From Agromyces mediolanus (GTDB lineage Bacteria; Actinomycetota; Actinomycetes; Actinomycetales; Microbacteriaceae): DNA of 64,000 nucleotides. The translations under genes were made by a program, and so were the position numbers. The stretch lies in assembly GCF_014648575.1 (NCBI RefSeq), contig NZ_BMRJ01000001.1, forward strand, positions 949,422 to 1,013,421, in the 5' to 3' direction. How positions within the stretch are numbered: the stretch's first letter is position 1; the number at the start of each line of letters is the position of its first letter. The notes beneath the pieces were generated by a model. That model was given only the letters and a program-made list of their open reading frames with translations, did not search any database and was not told the DNA's origin. Below are positions 61,142-64,000 of the stretch, piece after piece.

Positions 61142-61948
61142 ATGGCGGATTGGGTCGCGTCGCTCGACATCGACGGCTGGAGTCTGCTCTTCGCCGCTCT
61201 CTCCCTCGTCGCCGGCTGGATCCTCTCCCGGCTCGCCCGACGGGGCCTCACCAAGCTGCTCGTGCGCCTGCCGTCGCTCGGCGAAGGAGTGAAGACCGCG
61301 ATCGTCCGGGTCGTCGTCTACGCGATCATCCTGCTCGGCGTGGGGGTCGCGCTCGGCTTCCTCGGCGCCTCCGTGCAGCCCCTGCTCGCGATCGCCCTCA
61401 TCGTCGGCGTCGTGCTGATCCTCGTGCTGCGCGGCATCGCCGACAACTTCGCCGCCGGCGTCGTGCTGCAGACCCGGCGGCCCATCGAGGTCGGCGACGT
61501 GCTCACGAGCGACGACATCGAGGGCGAGGTCGTCGAGCTCAACGGCCGCGCGGTGGTCGTGAAGACCTTCGACGGCCGACTCGTGCACCTGCCCAACGGC
61601 ACCGTGCTGCAGCAGCCGCTCGTCAACGAGAGCGCGCACGGCGCCCGGCGCAGCGAGGTCGAGGTGCGCATCGGCGGGGCGGCCGACGGGATGCCGGAGG
61701 CCATCGCCGAGGCGGTGCGCGCCGTCGACGGGGTGCACCAGCGCGAGCACGTCGACGTGCTGAGCCGCAGCCGCTCGCCCGAGCGCCAGGTCTACCGGGT
61801 GCGCTTCTGGCACCACCCCAAGCACGGCACCACCGTCAGTTCCGCCGTCGTCGATGCGCTCGCCGAGGCGTTCGCCGGACGGGGCATCCCCGTGACCGTG
61901 ACGAGCGATCCGCCCGCCGCACCGCTCACCCCGCCGTTCGAGATCTGA
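61142..61948 (+). CDS. MscS-type mechanosensitive channel
   Basis: The product is 268 aa with three to four membrane segments followed by the MscS beta domain: DNFAAGVVLQTRRPIEVGDVLTSDDIEGEVVELNGRAVVVKTFDGRLVHLPNG. It should gate in response to membrane tension on osmotic downshift. It is followed 25 nt later by the ClC gene and they probably form one unit. Confidence 0.9.
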   Translation: MADWVASLDIDGWSLLFAALSLVAGWILSRLARRGLTKLLVRLPSLGEGVKTAIVRVVVYAIILLGVGVALGFLGASVQPLLAIALIVGVVLILVLRGIADNFAAGVVLQTRRPIEVGDVLTSDDIEGEVVELNGRAVVVKTFDGRLVHLPNGTVLQQPLVNESAHGARRSEVEVRIGGAADGMPEAIAEAVRAVDGVHQREHVDVLSRSRSPERQVYRVRFWHHPKHGTTVSSAVVDALAEAFAGRGIPVTVTSDPPAAPLTPPFEI

Positions 61949-61973
61949 TCGGCGCGATCGGAAGGAGCCGAGC

Positions 61974-63272
61974 ATGCAGCTCACCCCCGCCCCCGAGGCG
62001 CCGGGCTCCCCCACGGTGCGACACCTCCTGCTGCTCTCGATCCCGGCGCTCGTCATCGGCGCCGCCTCCGCGCTCGTGCTCTGGCTCGTCGACCTCCTCG
62101 CCGAGCAGCTGCACGTCGTGCTGTGGGAGGCGCTGCCCGGGGTCTTCGGCGCCGACGCGGCGACGCCCTGGTGGATCCTCGTCGTGCTCACCGCGACCGG
62201 CGCGGCCGTGGGCCTCGTCGTGCAGTTCGCGCCCGGCCATGCCGGAGCCGACTCGGCGACCACCGAGCTCGACGCGCCGCCCATGCCGCTCCTCGTCGTG
62301 CCGAGCCTCCTCGTCGCGGTCGTGCTGAGCCTCGCGGGCGGGGTCAGCCTCGGACCCGAGAACCCGATCATCGCGATCAACACCGCCCTGGCCGTGGCCC
62401 TGCTCGCCCGGCTCTCGAAGGCGGTGCCGCAGCAGCTCGTCGTGCTGCTCGCGAGCGCGGCCACGATCGGCGCGCTGTTCGGCACCCCCGTCGCGGCGGC
62501 GCTCGTGCTGACCGGCACGGTCGCCGCGGTGAAGGCGGGCGGCGCGCTCTGGGACAAGCTCTTCCTGCCGCTCGCCGCGGCCGGTGCCGGCGCGATCACG
62601 ATGCACCTGCTCGGCGGTTCTTCGATCTCGTTCACGGTGACGCCCATGGGCGAGGTCGAGCCGGTGTTCCTGCTCACCGGCCTGCTCGTCGCGGCGGTGT
62701 CGGCGCTCGCCGGCATCCTCGCGGCCTGGGCGCTGCCCCCGGTGCACCGCGCGTTCCACTCGCTACGGCATCCGCTGCTCTTCACGACCCTCGGCGGCCT
62801 GGTGCTCGGCCTGCTGGGCATGATCGGCGGGCCGATGACGCTGTTCAAGGGCCTCGAGCAGACCGGCGAGCTCATCGAGCACCCCGAGCGCTACGGGGCG
62901 GGCCAGCTCGCGCTCTTCGCCGGCATCAAGATCGTGGCGCTCGTGATCGCCGCGGCCGCCGGGTTCCGCGGCGGCCGCATCTTCCCCGCCGTGTTCATCG
63001 GCGTCGCGATCGGGCTGCTCGGCTACGCCCTGATCCCCGGCCTGCCGCTGTCGCTCGCGATCGCCTGCGGGGCGCTCGGCATCGTGCTCGCGGCCACCAA
63101 GGACGGCTGGATCGCGATCTTCGTCGGCGTCGCTCTAGTCGGGGACCCCCTCGTTCTGCCACTGTTGTGCGTGATCGTGCTGCCGGTCTGGCTGCTCGTG
63201 ACGAAGGCGCCGGAGCTCGTGGTGCACCCGTCGGAGCGGCCCGGAGTCGTGACCCCGCCGGCGGCGTCGTGA
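61974..63272 (+). CDS. ClC-family chloride channel/ion channel protein
   Basis: The product is 432 aa with about ten membrane segments. SLGPENPIIAINTAL and AGFRGGRIFPAVFIGVAIG are the ClC selectivity-filter sequences (GxxxP, GREGP-like). The gating Glu in the canonical GREGP is replaced by the PEN form (SLGPENP), so it may be a channel of the ClC-like ion channel subgroup. RBS GGAAGGAG before the ATG. Confidence 0.9.
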   Translation: MQLTPAPEAPGSPTVRHLLLLSIPALVIGAASALVLWLVDLLAEQLHVVLWEALPGVFGADAATPWWILVVLTATGAAVGLVVQFAPGHAGADSATTELDAPPMPLLVVPSLLVAVVLSLAGGVSLGPENPIIAINTALAVALLARLSKAVPQQLVVLLASAATIGALFGTPVAAALVLTGTVAAVKAGGALWDKLFLPLAAAGAGAITMHLLGGSSISFTVTPMGEVEPVFLLTGLLVAAVSALAGILAAWALPPVHRAFHSLRHPLLFTTLGGLVLGLLGMIGGPMTLFKGLEQTGELIEHPERYGAGQLALFAGIKIVALVIAAAAGFRGGRIFPAVFIGVAIGLLGYALIPGLPLSLAIACGALGIVLAATKDGWIAIFVGVALVGDPLVLPLLCVIVLPVWLLVTKAPELVVHPSERPGVVTPPAAS

Positions 63273-63283
63273 GGGGGGATCAC

Positions 63284-64000
63284 GTGCAACGACCGCTGGC
63301 CGGGCTGACGCGCCGCAACCTCGTCCGCGAGCTCGTCGCGGGCGTGACGCTCATCGCGATCGCCATCCCGCTGAACATCGGCTACGCCCAGATCGCGGGG
63401 CTGCCGGCGACGGCGGGGCTCTACGCGCTCATCGTGCCGACGGTCGTCTACGCGCTCACCGTCTCGAGTCGCCAGTTGATCGCCTCGCCGGATGCCGCGG
63501 CCGCCGCCCTCGTCGCGAGCTCCATCGGCGGGCTGGCGGTGGCCGGCAGCGACGACTACGCGACGCTCGCGCTCGCCCAGGCGGTGCTCTGCGGGATCAT
63601 GTTCCTGCTGCTCGCGGTGTTCAAGCTCGGCTTCCTCGCGAACTTCCTCTCCAAGCCGATCCTCGTGGGCTTCGTCGGCGGCCTCGCCCTCGACATCCTG
63701 GTCAGCCAGATCGCGAAGATGCTCGGCGTGAAGATCGACTCGGGCGGCGAGTTCGTCGACAAGGTGGCCGGGCTCGTGACCGGTCTCGGCACGACGAACC
63801 TCATCTCGCTCGCGATCTCCGTGCTCTCGGTCGTCGTGCTGCTGGCCGGCAAGCGCTTCCTGCCCGCCGTGCCGTGGGCGCTCGTCGTGCTCGTCGTCGC
63901 GACCGTCGTGGTCGTGCTCGCGAGCCTCGACGACGCCGGCGTCTCGGTGCTCGGCGAGGTGCCCGCCGGCCCGCCCGCGCTGACCTGGCCGGTCATCGAC
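63284..64000 (+). CDS. SulP-family anion transporter (3' end outside window)
   Basis: The frame stays open to the window edge; 239 residues are visible. The start is read from GTG at 63284, six bases after GGGGGG; the upstream GTG at 63269 overlaps the ClC stop. LTRRNLVRELVAGVTLIAIAIPLNIGYAQIAGLPATAGLYALI and KPILVGFVGGLALDILVSQIAKMLGVK are the SulP (SLC26-like) transmembrane signature. Members move sulfate, bicarbonate or other anions. Confidence 0.88.
   Translation, partial: MQRPLAGLTRRNLVRELVAGVTLIAIAIPLNIGYAQIAGLPATAGLYALIVPTVVYALTVSSRQLIASPDAAAAALVASSIGGLAVAGSDDYATLALAQAVLCGIMFLLLAVFKLGFLANFLSKPILVGFVGGLALDILVSQIAKMLGVKIDSGGEFVDKVAGLVTGLGTTNLISLAISVLSVVVLLAGKRFLPAVPWALVVLVVATVVVVLASLDDAGVSVLGEVPAGPPALTWPVID

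Overview
The window is a high-GC (roughly 70% by eye) actinobacterial chromosome segment, most likely from the Microbacteriaceae. The pointers are the dnaK-grpE-dnaJ-hspR operon behind HAIR operators, the clpS-DUF2017 pair, LPxTG-type wall anchors, an ArsR with the Corynebacterium-type Cys15/Cys16 pair, many GTG/TTG starts and ATGA/GTGA overlaps, and a strongly over-used GGATGCC/GGCATCC heptamer. There is no rRNA, CRISPR array, transposase or integrase. One tRNA (tRNA-Gly, CCC) is present.

Layout. 1-5.4 kb (minus strand): a creatininase-family amidohydrolase with an aldo/keto reductase, then a [3Fe-4S] ferredoxin / FAD reductase / cytochrome P450 / AraC regulator operon; a near-identical 20-bp sequence stands upstream of both units. 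5.5-8.6 kb: two divergent, phage-like M23 endopeptidases whose promoters each carry a LexA-like palindrome, then tRNA-Gly and dcd. 8.7-18.4 kb: an HSL-type esterase, regulators (PucR-like, TetR, a divergent pair of His-rich MarR-like proteins), hydrolases, a UMF1-type transporter and a RIO-type kinase preceded by a 19-codon reading frame. 18.4-29.7 kb: an MFS exporter behind a CsoR-like box; a GntR (FadR type) regulator flanked by a gamma-glutamyltransferase/TauE unit and an M24 peptidase/peptide ABC importer unit, with similar operator-like sequences before both units. 29.7-41.1 kb: an IclR regulator divergent from ten co-directional genes (OpuB-type osmoprotectant importer, Fae-like protein, enolase-superfamily enzyme, two aldehyde dehydrogenases, a 3-hydroxyisobutyrate-dehydrogenase-like enzyme, an iron alcohol dehydrogenase), which looks like uptake plus oxidation of a small, perhaps N-methylated, compound.

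41-64 kb: a small membrane protein, a pyridine-nucleotide disulfide oxidoreductase, a repeat block, CorA, a VOC protein behind a switch-like leader, the dnaK operon with a long hairpin between grpE and dnaJ, a secreted wall-hydrolase-like protein, an RsmC/RlmG-like methyltransferase, DUF817, clpS, DUF2017, two wall-anchored surface proteins (a pepsin-like aspartic protease and a thioester adhesin), an arsenic cluster (arsR, ArsO-like flavoprotein, arsC), MscS, a ClC channel and the start of a SulP transporter.

The strongest candidates for something undescribed are the LexA-box M23 lysin pair beside tRNA-Gly (5585-7849), the IclR-controlled operon containing Fae (30637-41054), and the wall-anchored pepsin-like protease (53359-54885). 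All functions were read from sequence only; operators and terminators are pattern calls.
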